From an uncultured Collinsella sp. (GTDB lineage Bacteria > Actinomycetota > Coriobacteriia > Coriobacteriales > Coriobacteriaceae), in assembly GCA_905213265.1 (NCBI GenBank), contig CAJMHR010000006.1, positions 1 to 64,000 on the forward strand: a stretch of 64,000 nucleotides of DNA, written 5' to 3'. Under the pieces are notes generated by a model that was not told where the DNA came from, did no database searches, and saw only the letters and a list, made by a program, of their open reading frames with translations. The position numbers and the translations under genes were made by a program. Positions 34,723-44,205 of the stretch are shown here, in pieces. Position 1 is the stretch's first letter. Every line of letters starts with the position of its first letter.

Positions 34723-35628
34723 CTATACACTCAGCCAACGATCGCTCTCGGAGCGGCAAAAGCCCTCGCGCTCCAGATCGGCAAGAATACTTGCGACCAG
34801 CTCGCGCTCGACCGACTCTCGGCCGGCTGCCGTCTCCATCTCGTTAACGCCTGCAACGGCTTCATCGAGCGTAATGCCTGCCGGCTGCCCATCGCGCGCT
34901 GCCAGCAGCATGCGCACAATGTGAGCGCGCTTTTGGCGACGCGAGCCCTCAAACTTGGACTGACGACTATAGCCCGCCGACCGCCTGGACGGATTGGGCA
35001 ACGTCTTTTTTAGATACGCGCCGTAATCCAGCAACGCGTAATACCACGCGCGCGGCGTGTCGGCATCATCGAGCGGTACGGCAAAGGGAGCGATCTCATC
35101 CGCCGACGCGCCGGGGGCCGCCGGACAGGCAGCCTGAATCAGCGGCACCAGCTCGCGATCGGGAACAGCCGGTACATCGGGAAAGAAGTGATGCAGAAAG
35201 ACCGTGCGCACGTTGGTCTCCAGATACACGCCCGGAAGATCAAACGCAAACGACCGGATACCCTGCGCCGTTGCCGGGCCAATACCAGGAAGAGCGACCA
35301 AGTCACGCGTCTCGTGCGGAAACTCCCCGTCCCAGTCCTCTACAACGCGCTGAGCGGCCCCGTGAAGCGCCAGAGCGCGTCGGTTGTAGCCCATCCCCTG
35401 CCAAGCGTCCAAAACATCCGAAGGCGCGGCCTGGGCAAGCGCCTGCACGGTCGGAAAACGATTGAGCCACACCGGCATGCGCGCCTCCACACGCGGCACC
35501 TGTGTTTGCTGCAGCATGACCTCAGAAAGCCAAATGATGTACGGATCGCGCGTACGGCGCCACGGAAGGTCGCGATAACGCAAGACCCCTTCCGAACGAA
35601 TCATCGAACGAAAGGGGTCCTGAATCAT
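34723..35628 (-). CDS. MutY-like HhH-GPD glycosylase, divergent
   Basis: This 301-residue protein aligns with A/G-specific adenine glycosylases: LPWRRTRDPYIIWLSEVMLQQTQV at the start, the helix-hairpin-helix LPGIGPATAQGIRSFAF, and GYNRRALAL. Two features are atypical. The position of the catalytic Asp reads Glu (YLETNVRTV), and the four Cys of the [4Fe-4S] cluster are absent, replaced by NPSRRSAGYSRQSKFEGS. A MutY C-terminal domain is not evident. It may be a subgroup that lacks the cluster, with altered activity. It is 21 bases downstream of the Rrf2 regulator gene on the same strand. Confidence 0.8.
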   Translation of the reverse strand: MIQDPFRSMIRSEGVLRYRDLPWRRTRDPYIIWLSEVMLQQTQVPRVEARMPVWLNRFPTVQALAQAAPSDVLDAWQGMGYNRRALALHGAAQRVVEDWDGEFPHETRDLVALPGIGPATAQGIRSFAFDLPGVYLETNVRTVFLHHFFPDVPAVPDRELVPLIQAACPAAPGASADEIAPFAVPLDDADTPRAWYYALLDYGAYLKKTLPNPSRRSAGYSRQSKFEGSRRQKRAHIVRMLLAARDGQPAGITLDEAVAGVNEMETAAGRESVERELVASILADLEREGFCRSESDRWLSV

Positions 35629-35649
35629 GGCTATGCTCCTTATGCGGCG

Positions 35650-36135
35650 CTATTCCTCCCGGCAAGCGCACGCGCAGGCGGCGTACTCGGGAAACGCTTC
35701 GCGGTCGGCGAACTTGGGATCGACGGCCGGGAACTGGCGGTGAGCGACGATGTCGCCAAGCGAAACGGAATCGAGGTAGTCGCGCATCAACGCCTGGGCT
35801 CCGGCCCACAGGGGATGATAGCAGCACGTGCCCATGCGTGCACAGTCGCCATCGGGCGCGGTGCAATCGTTCATAACCATAGGGCCCTGAACGGCCTCGA
35901 CGACTTGGCGGATAGTGACGTCGTCCGGACTGACCTTGAGACGCATGCCACCGTGGACGCCGCGCAGGCTCTCCACAATACCGGCCTGGACCAAACCGTG
36001 CTGAATCGAGCGGGCGAACGAATACGGGACATTGACCTCTTCGGCAGCGGTGCGAACAGAAAGCAAACACTCCGGATCCTCGGCAAGCATCGCCAGCATA
36101 CGAAGGGCGTAATCAGTCTTCCTCGATATGTCCAT
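35650..36135 (-). CDS. Rrf2-family transcriptional regulator
   Basis: This 161-residue protein has the Rrf2 winged helix (KTDYALRMLAMLAEDPECLL, VPYSFARSIQHGLVQAGIV, RGVHGGMRL) and the Cys group C-X7-C-X5-CC (CTAPDGDCARMGTCCYHPLW). Such a group can hold an iron-sulphur cluster and sense iron, nitric oxide or oxidants. The C-terminus has three more Cys (YAACACACREE). The ATG at 36135 follows GAAAGGGG. It precedes the MutY-like gene. Confidence 0.9.
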   Translation of the reverse strand: MDISRKTDYALRMLAMLAEDPECLLSVRTAAEEVNVPYSFARSIQHGLVQAGIVESLRGVHGGMRLKVSPDDVTIRQVVEAVQGPMVMNDCTAPDGDCARMGTCCYHPLWAGAQALMRDYLDSVSLGDIVAHRQFPAVDPKFADREAFPEYAACACACREE

Positions 36136-36459
36136 GTTTCCCCTTTCAAGGAATACGAACAGCTCGAACGAGCTCCGGGGCCGAGCTTGTGTCGAGACGC
36201 TAAATGACCGCCAGGACATCCAAATGGTAAATCGGATATCCACTGAGTGCCGCGCTTGGAGCGAAATGCATCAGATGCGGCGCACAGTGCAATTTATTAT
36301 AACCTAACCCCCTGTCTCGTAGAACAGGTGTTGCGCAACAAAGCTGTTGTTCAGACAGATATACTTATTAGATTTTACTTGCGTTCCCGAAGGCGCGGGG
36401 ATTCTGGGCGAAGATGCACCAGGGCGATCGTTCTATCGAAACAAAGTGCATCAAACGCA

Positions 36460-36486
36460 AAAAGCCACGTCCGAAGACGTGGCTTT
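36460..36486 (-). terminator. Terminator of the tRNA-Asp gene
   Basis: AAAGCCACGTC pairs with GACGTGGCTTT around CGAA. On the minus strand a T-run follows directly. The perfect stem has the right place and orientation for the tRNA. Confidence 0.85.
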
Positions 36487-36494
36487 AATTGCGT

Positions 36495-36572
<78 letters not shown>

Positions 36573-36681
36573 AGGCAGACGTTCGCGTTTGTTTCCGCTC
36601 GCGTGCGCTGCGGGGATTAGTATACACAGAAGTCTGTCCGGCGCGCAACAACTTTTTTGAAAAAATTTTTCGGGGCCATCC

Positions 36682-36824
36682 GGGAGGGTCTCCGGGGCCG
36701 AGGGCGGGGGTTAAGTTTGCTGCTCTACAGTCCTGCGCAAGACGGAAAGCACATTAAGTGCTTTCCTTTGCGTGCGGAACTCGCGACAAACTTAACCCCC
36801 GCCCTCGGCCCCGGAGACCCTCCC
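36682..36824. repeat. 38-bp perfect inverted repeat with an inner hairpin
   Basis: 36682-36719 and 36787-36824 are exact reverse complements (outer part GGGAGGGTCTCCGGGGCC). The 67-base centre contains GGAAAGCAC-ATTAA-GTGCTTTCC. No gene is visible in the 410-base gap between the tRNA and the phosphodiesterase. Confidence 0.92.
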
Positions 36825-36939
36825 TGCCGTCACATTATTCAACCAGTTTTGCGGGCGTGCGCCGCTGCGCGGCTAGCCCGCGTGCTCCTCGGCGGGGTTG
36901 GTCTGATGGATCTTGTTGAAACTCGGCCTTTGGCTCATA

Positions 36940-36976
36940 AAAAACGGGAGATGCGGTTTTACATCCCCCGTTTTTG
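36940..36976 (-). terminator. Terminator of the phosphodiesterase gene
   Basis: AAAAACGGGAGATG pairs with CATCCCCCGTTTTT (one mismatch). The T-run lies on the minus strand just past the stop codon. Confidence 0.85.
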
Positions 36977-36982
36977 TTGCGG

Positions 36983-37450
36983 TTAGTCTAGGTCAATAAA
37001 CTTGGTACTTATGATCTTGCCGTCTTTTACTAGCATTCTAGCCATGGTGGGACCTCGGGTGCCTCTGGGGTAGCTGGCGCTGCCCGGGTTGAGGACTAAG
37101 CAGCGGCCCACTTGGGCTTCTTTGGTTACGTGGGTGTGGCCGTTGATGGCTACGTCTACGGATCCCACCGGAAGGTCTTCGCGGTAGTGGGCTACGGCGA
37201 ATTTGAGGCCTTCGTAGGTAAAGAGTGCAAGACGGTCTACATCGGGGCCGTAGTCGCGGTAGTAATCGTTGTTGCCCAGTACGGCCCGCACGGGGGCGAT
37301 GGTGCATAGGTGCTCGTAGTCCATCTCGGACGTGAGGTCGCCGGCGTGGATGATCAGGTCTGCGCCCTCAAGCTCATCCAAGAGCGCAGGCGATAAATAG
37401 CCGTGGGTGTCCGAGATGATGTCGATGCGCTTGGCGCTTGCACTGTTCAT
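36983..37450 (-). CDS. YfcE/MJ0936-type metallophosphoesterase
   Basis: This 155-residue protein has the metal motifs ISDTHG, HAGDLTS, LGNND and INGHTHV of the small YfcE-like phosphodiesterases. The usual GH motif between LGNND and NGHTH reads AHY here. The physiological substrate is not known. A terminator follows directly. It is not obviously tied to its neighbours. Confidence 0.9.
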   Translation of the reverse strand: MNSASAKRIDIISDTHGYLSPALLDELEGADLIIHAGDLTSEMDYEHLCTIAPVRAVLGNNDYYRDYGPDVDRLALFTYEGLKFAVAHYREDLPVGSVDVAINGHTHVTKEAQVGRCLVLNPGSASYPRGTRGPTMARMLVKDGKIISTKFIDLD

Positions 37451-37489
37451 GGGATCCCTTCCGCAAAAAACGATTCGGCAGATACATAC

Positions 37490-37540
37490 AAAAAAGGCCC
37501 CACGGCTCCGCAGACGATGGGTCTACAGGGCTGCGGGGCC
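37490..37540 (-). terminator. Terminator after the first LytTR regulator gene
   Basis: GGCCCC and CCGCAG pair with CTGCGGGGCC. On the minus strand TTTTTT follows. Confidence 0.75.
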
Positions 37541-37546
37541 AGTGTG

Positions 37547-38263
37547 CTAGAGACTCAGGGCCTTCTTAAGCGGCACGACGCGGCGGCGCGAAACCGGCAC
37601 GCGTTCGTCGACGCCCGTAATGCCCAGCTGGATGGCACCCGAGGGCACCGTCTCGACGTCCGTGACGCACGCCAAGTTGACGATATAGCGGCGGTGAACA
37701 CGGAAGAAGCCAAAGTCGCAGAGCTTGGCCTCGAACTGCGCCAGCGAGGTCGTCGACAAAAAGCGATCATCGACGGTATAGATGCAGGAGTAATCGTCCT
37801 TGGCCATGATAAAGCGAATGTCGTCCACGGGAATGAGCACCTTGCGGCCGCCCTTTTCCACCGGGATACGCTCGATGGTCACCTTGCTGTCCGTAACCGG
37901 CTTGGCGCGCTGCATGACCTTCTCGATCGCGCGATCCAAGCGAGCTTCCTCGACCGGCTTCATCAGATAATCGACGGCATCCACGTCGAATGCCTCGACC
38001 GCATGGTCGCTATACGCAGTCACAAACACGATCGCCGGCGGATTTTTGAGCTTATGCAGCGCCTCGGCAAGTTGCAGGCCCGAGGCACCGGGCATCGAGA
38101 TATCGAGAAACACGACATCCACGCGACTTTCCATAAGCATCTCGATGGCGGAGCGGACGCTCGACGCCTCCGTAATCGTGCCGATCTTGCCCGTTTGCTC
38201 GAGCAGGAAGCGAAGCTCCGAGCGAGCCGGCGCCTCATCATCCACAATCATCGCACGCAGCAT
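37547..38263 (-). CDS. LytTR response regulator (system 1)
   Basis: This 238-residue protein has a receiver domain (MIVDDEAPARSEL; phospho-Asp in VVFLDISMPG; conserved Lys in DYLMKPVEE) and a C-terminal LytTR DNA-binding domain (FFRVHRRYIVNLACVTDVE, ending VPVSRRRVVPLKKAL). The ATG at 38263 follows GAAAGG. It follows its kinase by 72 bases. About half of its residues appear shared with the second regulator at 43433, which indicates an ancient duplication. Confidence 0.93.
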   Translation of the reverse strand: MLRAMIVDDEAPARSELRFLLEQTGKIGTITEASSVRSAIEMLMESRVDVVFLDISMPGASGLQLAEALHKLKNPPAIVFVTAYSDHAVEAFDVDAVDYLMKPVEEARLDRAIEKVMQRAKPVTDSKVTIERIPVEKGGRKVLIPVDDIRFIMAKDDYSCIYTVDDRFLSTTSLAQFEAKLCDFGFFRVHRRYIVNLACVTDVETVPSGAIQLGITGVDERVPVSRRRVVPLKKALSL

Positions 38264-38335
38264 AGGGATAAAACCTTTCGTCAACTAACTACGCCGGGCA
38301 TCCGTCGCATGACGTTGAACCCGTAGCCTTTTATT

Positions 38336-39679
38336 TTACTCTTGAATGTCAAAGATGCTCTCTGACAAATCAAGATGAAGGAGCACTTTGGTGCCCTTGC
38401 CCGGCGCCGATTCGACACGCGTATAGGAGTGCGGCCCATAAAAGCGATGGATGCGCTCCGAAATATTGTGCATGGCCACGCCGGCGCCGCCACCTTGGGG
38501 AGAGCTGGCGTCGGGACGGGCAGAGCGCTCGTCAAACAGTCTGGCGGCGGTACCCTCATCCATGCCCACGCCATTATCGGCCACGGCAATCAAGATTGCA
38601 TCCTCGCCGTCTTGGTGAACGGTCACGTCGATCCTCAGGGCGTCGTCATCGCCCATACCATGACGCACGGCGTTCTCGACAATCGGCTGGATCACGAACG
38701 CCGGCACCAGCGTATCTTCCACGTCCTCGGACACATCGAACGTCGCAAGCACGCGGTCCTCGCCAAAGCGGGCCTTCTCAAAGGTAAGGTAGCGCTTGGT
38801 CTGTGCGACCTCGCGCGAGACCGGAATGAGCGATCCCGAGTTGTCGAGCGTGGCGCGATAGAACGATGAGAACTCACGAAGCAGTTCGCGGGCCCGCAGC
38901 GGGTCGGTGCGCGTAAACGATGCAATGGTGTTCAGCGTGTTGAACAGGAAGTGCGGGTTAATCTGCGCCTGCAGCGCACGCACCTCGGCGCGCGCCGTGA
39001 GTTCCTTTTGCACCTCGAGCTCGTGGATGGCGAGCTGCGTGGACAAGATCTCGGCAAAGCCCGAGGCAAGCGCGTACTGGGTACGGTCGACGGCGCGCGG
39101 GGTCTTATAGTAGAACTTGAGCGTGCCGACGGTACGATCGCCCACCTTGATGGGGGCGATAATGCCGGCGGGGACTTGGTTGTGCGAGCCATCCGAGCCC
39201 ACGACATCCACCATACGGTTGAACGACTGCACGATGCCATGTTCGATAACGTAGCGCGTGGCAAGCGTGTGGATGGGAGAATCTGGCAGTAGTTTTTTCT
39301 CAAGCTCGCCCGCGCAGGCAAGCACGTTGCCCTCGTCGGTGATGGCCACCGTCATGGCACGCGTCTCGGGCAAAATGCGCTGGCACACCAAACGCGCCGA
39401 CTCCTGCGTCAGACCGCCCTTAATGTCCTCGAGCATGGCCGAGGCCACCGAGAGCGTCTCCTCGGTGTACTGGGAGCGCACCGAATCGGGATTGAGCGTC
39501 AAAAAGATAAAGATGCACAGAAAGATGCACAGCAGCGCGCAGGCAATCACCGTGGCGATCGGCTCGATACCGGTCACCAAGGCAAAAATAAAGTACACCA
39601 GCACGCAAATGGCGCAGGCAACGGCAATGATGCGAAAGATTGATATTGAACTATCGCGCTGGGCGCGGCGGTCGATCAT
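38336..39679 (-). CDS. LytS-type sensor histidine kinase (system 1)
   Basis: This 447-residue protein has two transmembrane helices near the N-terminus, a GAF-like sensor region (about 70-220), the His_kinase segment with phospho-His QINPHFLFNTLNTIASF, and an ATPase domain (PAFVIQPIVENAVRHG, DNGVGMD, GAGVAMHNISERI). It overlaps the glycosyltransferase stop codon by ATGA, so the three genes GT2, kinase and regulator form one operon. The signal is unknown. Confidence 0.93.
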   Translation of the reverse strand: MIDRRAQRDSSISIFRIIAVACAICVLVYFIFALVTGIEPIATVIACALLCIFLCIFIFLTLNPDSVRSQYTEETLSVASAMLEDIKGGLTQESARLVCQRILPETRAMTVAITDEGNVLACAGELEKKLLPDSPIHTLATRYVIEHGIVQSFNRMVDVVGSDGSHNQVPAGIIAPIKVGDRTVGTLKFYYKTPRAVDRTQYALASGFAEILSTQLAIHELEVQKELTARAEVRALQAQINPHFLFNTLNTIASFTRTDPLRARELLREFSSFYRATLDNSGSLIPVSREVAQTKRYLTFEKARFGEDRVLATFDVSEDVEDTLVPAFVIQPIVENAVRHGMGDDDALRIDVTVHQDGEDAILIAVADNGVGMDEGTAARLFDERSARPDASSPQGGGAGVAMHNISERIHRFYGPHSYTRVESAPGKGTKVLLHLDLSESIFDIQE

Positions 39680-40863
39680 TCGGCCCCCTCCAGGATACTG
39701 ATCAGTTGTGCGTCACACCAAAGCCCGTCCATGATCTTGGGCCAAAAGCTCTGGAAACGCAGGTAGCTTGCAGCGTTTTGGCGCGCATAGGCCTTTGCCT
39801 CGCCGATACCATGGCGCCAGATGCGCAGGTAGCCCTCATGCTCGCGGGTAAACACGCTGCGGACCATAGCGGTCTTGCGCACGCGGTCGTCGAGCTCGCG
39901 CGAAATCCACGGACCCGGGTAGGGCATGAGTGATGCCGCCGTAACGGGAATGAGCTCCTTTTGATGCGCGGCGAATGTCAACTTGGCCCGTTCGTAGTAC
40001 CAACGGTATACATCCTGCATAAAGCGCGGTGAGCGCTTTTCGGACTCCGGAGGCAGATGGCGCACGGTCCACTCGTTATCGAACCACACGTCGTAGCCAA
40101 ACATGCGCATGTTAAAGAGGTAATCCAAGTCCTCGCCGCGGGTGATAAACGGGTCAAAGGCCACACGCGTAAAGGCGCGGGCGTGCAGGGCCATCAGGCC
40201 GCCGCACACGTAGTTGGAGCGCGAGATGCGGGTGCCCGAGAGCGCCTTTTTCATCCAACGGTTGAACTCGATGCGCTTGGTCCACCAACGATGGCAGATG
40301 CCCGCCTTGTCCGTGGGAGCCAGCGGCGACCCGTCGCGATCGTAGAAATAGCCGCTCTTGACCAAGATCGGCAAGCCCTGACGCGTCTGCTGCCCCAACG
40401 CATAGGTCGCGCGCTTCATAAAGTCGGCGTCGATGACAGTCTCATCGTCATCCAAAAAGATAACCGCGTCATGCCCCAGCACAGCGGCACAGGCTAGCCC
40501 CATGTTGCGGATGGCACCGTAGCCTCGCAGGCTCACGCACTCGCCCGAACCCTTGGGCGCGATCTGAGCAACCCGGTCTGCGATGCGCGAGGCCTGGGTG
40601 TTGGTGACAACGGTGACCTTGAGCGTGGGATGCGCGTCGACAATCTCGTGCACGCGCAGTGACACATCGGCTGTGGCAGAAACGGGACAGACCACCAAAA
40701 GGATGATGCGCGGGATGTCACGTACCTGCTCAAGCGAGGCCAGGCAGCGGTCGAGTTCGGGATTGTCGGCGTTGAGTCGCGTCGAATGGTCATAGGTGCC
40801 AGGGGCGTTTGCGCAAGCGTCATCGCCCGCCCAATACGTTGGAATCACGACTGTGGCGTTCAT
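39676..40863 (-). CDS. Family 2 glycosyltransferase
   Basis: This 395-residue GT-A fold protein opens ATVVIPTYW and has the nucleotide-sugar/metal motif VIFLDDDETVIDADFM and the RGEDLDYLFNM motif. No membrane segment is seen. It probably makes a cell-surface polysaccharide. Its 4-base overlap with the sensor kinase suggests that the LytTR system 1 controls or responds to surface glycan synthesis. Confidence 0.88.
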   Translation of the reverse strand: MNATVVIPTYWAGDDACANAPGTYDHSTRLNADNPELDRCLASLEQVRDIPRIILLVVCPVSATADVSLRVHEIVDAHPTLKVTVVTNTQASRIADRVAQIAPKGSGECVSLRGYGAIRNMGLACAAVLGHDAVIFLDDDETVIDADFMKRATYALGQQTRQGLPILVKSGYFYDRDGSPLAPTDKAGICHRWWTKRIEFNRWMKKALSGTRISRSNYVCGGLMALHARAFTRVAFDPFITRGEDLDYLFNMRMFGYDVWFDNEWTVRHLPPESEKRSPRFMQDVYRWYYERAKLTFAAHQKELIPVTAASLMPYPGPWISRELDDRVRKTAMVRSVFTREHEGYLRIWRHGIGEAKAYARQNAASYLRFQSFWPKIMDGLWCDAQLISILEGAE

Positions 40864-40884
40864 GCCTTACCCTCCCTGCAACAC

Positions 40885-40920
40885 AAAAACGGGACGCCGC
40901 CAAACACAGGCGACGCCCCG
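40885..40920 (-). terminator. Terminator of the MFS transporter gene
   Basis: On the minus strand GGGGCGTCGCC pairs with GGCGGCGTCCC (one mismatch) and is followed by GTTTTTG. Confidence 0.8.
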
Positions 40921-41034
40921 CGACCTAGCTGATTCCATCATACCCACTTGGGCAAATCATTGCTCGCAAGTCGCAATGTTTATTGCGGATAACCCCAAAA
41001 GAGTACCGTGGACAGGCACAATAGCCGCTCGCTC

Positions 41035-42294
41035 CTATGCGGCATGCTCTGCCGCCCGAATCATGCGGGACAGGCGGACCAGCAGCATAAAGCCAACAAT
41101 CAGCAGCACGCCAATGGAAAGGACGCCCAGCGACGGGTTGCCGGTCAGCGAGGTGACGACCGACACCAGGAAGGTGCCCATAACGCTTGCATAACGACCA
41201 AAGATGTCAAAGAAGCCGTAGTACTCGTTGGACTTTTCCTTGGGGATAATGCGGCCAAAGTAGCTACGGCTGAGCGCCTGCACGCCGCCCTGGAACAGGC
41301 CGACCATAATGGCAAGCACCCAGAATTCGAAGGCGGTCTTTAGGAAGAACGCGGCAAACAGCACAATGCCCATGTAGGCGGCGACGGCCACCAGGATCAT
41401 GTTGAGCGTGCCCACGCGTCCGGCGAGCTTGCCGTAGATGATGGCAGACGGAAAAGCAACAAACTGCGTAACGAGCAGCGCCAGCACCAACTGCGTCGAA
41501 TCGATGCCCAAAGCCGAGCCGTAGCTGGTTGCCATGGAAATGACCGTGTGCACGCCGTCGATGTAGAAGAAGAACGCGACCATGTAGACCAGCACGGTCT
41601 TGTTGTGGGCGATCTCGCGCATGGTGTGTCCGACCTCGGAGAACACACCGCCCACGATGTGGCCGATGGTGTCCTCGGGACCGCGCTCGCGACCGTACTT
41701 TTGCTTATAGGTGCGAATGAGCGGCAGAGTAAAGATGAGCCACCAGGCACCAGTGATGATAAACGACAGACGCGTTGCCAGCATGGTGGGGACGCCAAGA
41801 GCGGGGCCACCCATGATGAGCGCCAGGCAGATGACGAACGGCACGGTGGAACCGATGTAGCCCCAGGCATAACCCGAGCTGGACACGGCGTCCATGCGCT
41901 CGTCGGTGGTAACGTCGGGCAGCATGGCGTCGTAGAACGTCATAGAAGAGTTAAGGCCGATGGTGCACAGCACGTACACGGTCAAAAATGCCATGGCGGA
42001 CATTGGGATAGCCTGCGCCAGGCAAAGAACCAGGCCCGTGAGGAAAAAGCCCAAGAAGAACTTGATTTTGTTGCCGGCGTAGTCGGCAAGTGCGCCCAGA
42101 ATGGGCATGAGCATGGCGATGACCAGCGAGGCGATCGTCTGTGCATTGCCCCAGGCGACCACCAGGTCGGCCGAGGAAGCGCCGGTATTGATGGCGTTAA
42201 AGTAAATGGGCACCACCGAGGTATTGAGCAGCACGAGGGCCGAATTGCCCACATCATACATAACCCAGTTACGCTCGAGCTTGGTGTATTTCAT
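41035..42294 (-). CDS. MFS transporter, UMF1/Atg22-like
   Basis: This 419-residue protein has twelve predicted helices. The opening YTKLERNWVMYDVGNSALVLL and the motif VLYMVAFFFYIDGVHTVISMATSYG are typical of the UMF1 (Atg22-like) MFS family. Bacterial members are poorly characterised; some handle amino acids or phosphocompounds. It lies between the two LytTR systems. Confidence 0.87.
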   Translation of the reverse strand: MKYTKLERNWVMYDVGNSALVLLNTSVVPIYFNAINTGASSADLVVAWGNAQTIASLVIAMLMPILGALADYAGNKIKFFLGFFLTGLVLCLAQAIPMSAMAFLTVYVLCTIGLNSSMTFYDAMLPDVTTDERMDAVSSSGYAWGYIGSTVPFVICLALIMGGPALGVPTMLATRLSFIITGAWWLIFTLPLIRTYKQKYGRERGPEDTIGHIVGGVFSEVGHTMREIAHNKTVLVYMVAFFFYIDGVHTVISMATSYGSALGIDSTQLVLALLVTQFVAFPSAIIYGKLAGRVGTLNMILVAVAAYMGIVLFAAFFLKTAFEFWVLAIMVGLFQGGVQALSRSYFGRIIPKEKSNEYYGFFDIFGRYASVMGTFLVSVVTSLTGNPSLGVLSIGVLLIVGFMLLVRLSRMIRAAEHAA

Positions 42295-42395
42295 GGACAG
42301 GGACCCTTCGTATTTGCCCGATATGCAGTTAGTTCATCGTACCCCAATTGTCCAGAAGCACCGGTAAGGATTCGGCAAAGGGACACGCACGGGCC

Positions 42396-43340
42396 CTATT
42401 CCTCGCGGTCGAACTCCTCATCGGCATTGAGCACGCGACCGCTGTAGTTGACGTGACTGGTCACGGCATCCATGTCACCGGTCTCGATAAAACGTGCGAC
42501 CGTGCACTCGTAATCGACCAGCGCGCGATCAAAGACCTCGGGGAAACTCTCGTTCGAGACCTCGTCGGTAAAGGGATTCTTCCATGTCAGATGGCCCAGG
42601 TTACCGGTGCGCTCGGGCAGCTCCGTCGTCACGCGATGGGCAAGGCCGTCGAGCAGCGAGTAATCGTGCACCAAGCCCTCAACCAGCGAGATCGCGCGCG
42701 TCTTTGCGGAGCCGGCCGGCTCAATCGCGCGGTAAAGTCGCTGCATATTGGCAACGGCAGCACCGTACTCCCCCGCCGGAATGTCAATGCCGTACACGCG
42801 TCCGGCAACATAGCTCATCAGCACGCCGGCCACGCGATTGATGCGATCGGTGGTGACGATCTCGCCCGCTGGCGGGTAATCGTCAACCGTAGCGCCATCG
42901 CGTTTAAGCTGCAGCATCAGCACATCCAGGTCGCTCTCGATCACGGCATGGACCTGACTGCTCGAATCCTCAAGCTCTGAATCGGACTCGACAATGCCAA
43001 ACTGCTGCTCATAGACAAAGGGATGGGCGTTGCGGTCGAGCACGTAATGAGACAGCAGGCCCAGCGCAAAGGCACGACCCAAGCTGGCGTCGCGCGGCAG
43101 CAGATGCGACACGCCGTCGCGCAGGCACGCGAACTGGCGAGACATGCGCGACCGATGCATGACCTGCGCCAGCAGCGTGCAGTCGGAAACACGCGGTGTC
43201 AGAATGTGAAAGAAGAACGGGTCGGGGCCTTGGTTGCCCAAGATAAAGGCAATGCGCTCTTCATCGGACGTGATGACGCCCTGCGGAAGACGGTCGATGC
43301 TTTCCTCGCCAAACAGATGATGGGTGATAAGCGCGGGCAT
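42396..43340 (-). CDS. Zinc-dependent phospholipase C-like protein
   Basis: This 314-residue protein has the His/Asp zinc pattern of the zinc-dependent phospholipase C family: MPALITHHLFGEE at the start and FALGLLSHYVLDRNAHPFVYEQ. GNQGPDPFFF is also conserved in related bacterial proteins. No signal peptide is seen, so a secreted phospholipase role is doubtful; it may act on intracellular substrates. GAAAGGA precedes the ATG at 43340. Confidence 0.75.
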   Translation of the reverse strand: MPALITHHLFGEESIDRLPQGVITSDEERIAFILGNQGPDPFFFHILTPRVSDCTLLAQVMHRSRMSRQFACLRDGVSHLLPRDASLGRAFALGLLSHYVLDRNAHPFVYEQQFGIVESDSELEDSSSQVHAVIESDLDVLMLQLKRDGATVDDYPPAGEIVTTDRINRVAGVLMSYVAGRVYGIDIPAGEYGAAVANMQRLYRAIEPAGSAKTRAISLVEGLVHDYSLLDGLAHRVTTELPERTGNLGHLTWKNPFTDEVSNESFPEVFDRALVDYECTVARFIETGDMDAVTSHVNYSGRVLNADEEFDREE

Positions 43341-43432
43341 AATGATCCTTTCGATTTCATTCGATGCCACCCATTATGCCCACCGCGCGCCCATGCCAAA
43401 CCTGCGATGGTAAACGACGGCACGCAGACCGT

Positions 43433-44167
43433 CTACGCAAGCCCCAAGTGTGCTTTAACCTCGGCAGCGCGACGGCGGGACACGGGCACCGTCGAGGTTA
43501 CGCGATCGAGCCTGAGCTCCATAAGACCCGTGGAACCGATCTCGACATTGTGCACGTCTTCCAAATTGACCAGATAGCTGCGGTGGACACGGATAAAGCC
43601 CTCGGAGGCCAGGTGCCGCTCGAGCGAGGAAATCGACTCATTGATCAGGTATGTTCCCTCGGCGCAGACGGCGTTGCAAAAATCGGCACGCGCCTCAAAG
43701 TAGCAGACATCCGCCACGGGAATGAACACCTTTTTGCCCCCGCGGTCCACCGTCAGACGCAAAGGCTGGCGCGGAGCATGGATAACACGACGGGCACCCA
43801 AGGCTGCCTCGATCTTGTCGAGTGCCTTTGACAGGCGTGCGTCCTCGACCGGTTTGACGATGTAATCGACGGCATCGAGGTTATAGGCATCGGCCGCATA
43901 CTCGGCAAACGCCGTCACAAACACAACCACCGGCGGCGTCTTTAGGTTCTGCAGCGTCTCGGCAAGCTCAATTCCCGAGCGACCGGGCATGGTAATGTCT
44001 AAAAACAGCACGTCGGGCTTGTTCGACAGAATCGACTCCACGGCTTCGGTGACATTACCCGCCTCGGCAATCTGGCCCACACGCGCATCCTTTTCCAGCA
44101 GATAGCGTAGCTCAGCCCTAATTGGGGGCTCGTCATCAACCACCAAGATGTTCCAGCCTTCGGACAT
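43433..44167 (-). CDS. LytTR response regulator (system 2)
   Basis: This 244-residue protein has a receiver domain (ILVVDDEPPIRAELRYLLEKD; phospho-Asp in VLFLDITMPGRSG; Lys in DYIVKPVED) and a LytTR domain (GFIRVHRSYLVNLEDVHNVE, ending VPVSRRRAAEVKAHL). It is paralogous to the regulator at 37547. It is 38 bases downstream of its kinase. Confidence 0.93.
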   Translation of the reverse strand: MSEGWNILVVDDEPPIRAELRYLLEKDARVGQIAEAGNVTEAVESILSNKPDVLFLDITMPGRSGIELAETLQNLKTPPVVVFVTAFAEYAADAYNLDAVDYIVKPVEDARLSKALDKIEAALGARRVIHAPRQPLRLTVDRGGKKVFIPVADVCYFEARADFCNAVCAEGTYLINESISSLERHLASEGFIRVHRSYLVNLEDVHNVEIGSTGLMELRLDRVTSTVPVSRRRAAEVKAHLGLA

Positions 44168-44205
44168 ATGTGCTTCCCCTCTTTTTCTCTCAATCAAACC
44201 GCGTG

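Noticed and set aside
36136..36457. Small gene between the Rrf2 gene and tRNA-Asp
   Set aside because: Only short frames without ribosome binding sites; nothing recognisable is present in this stretch.
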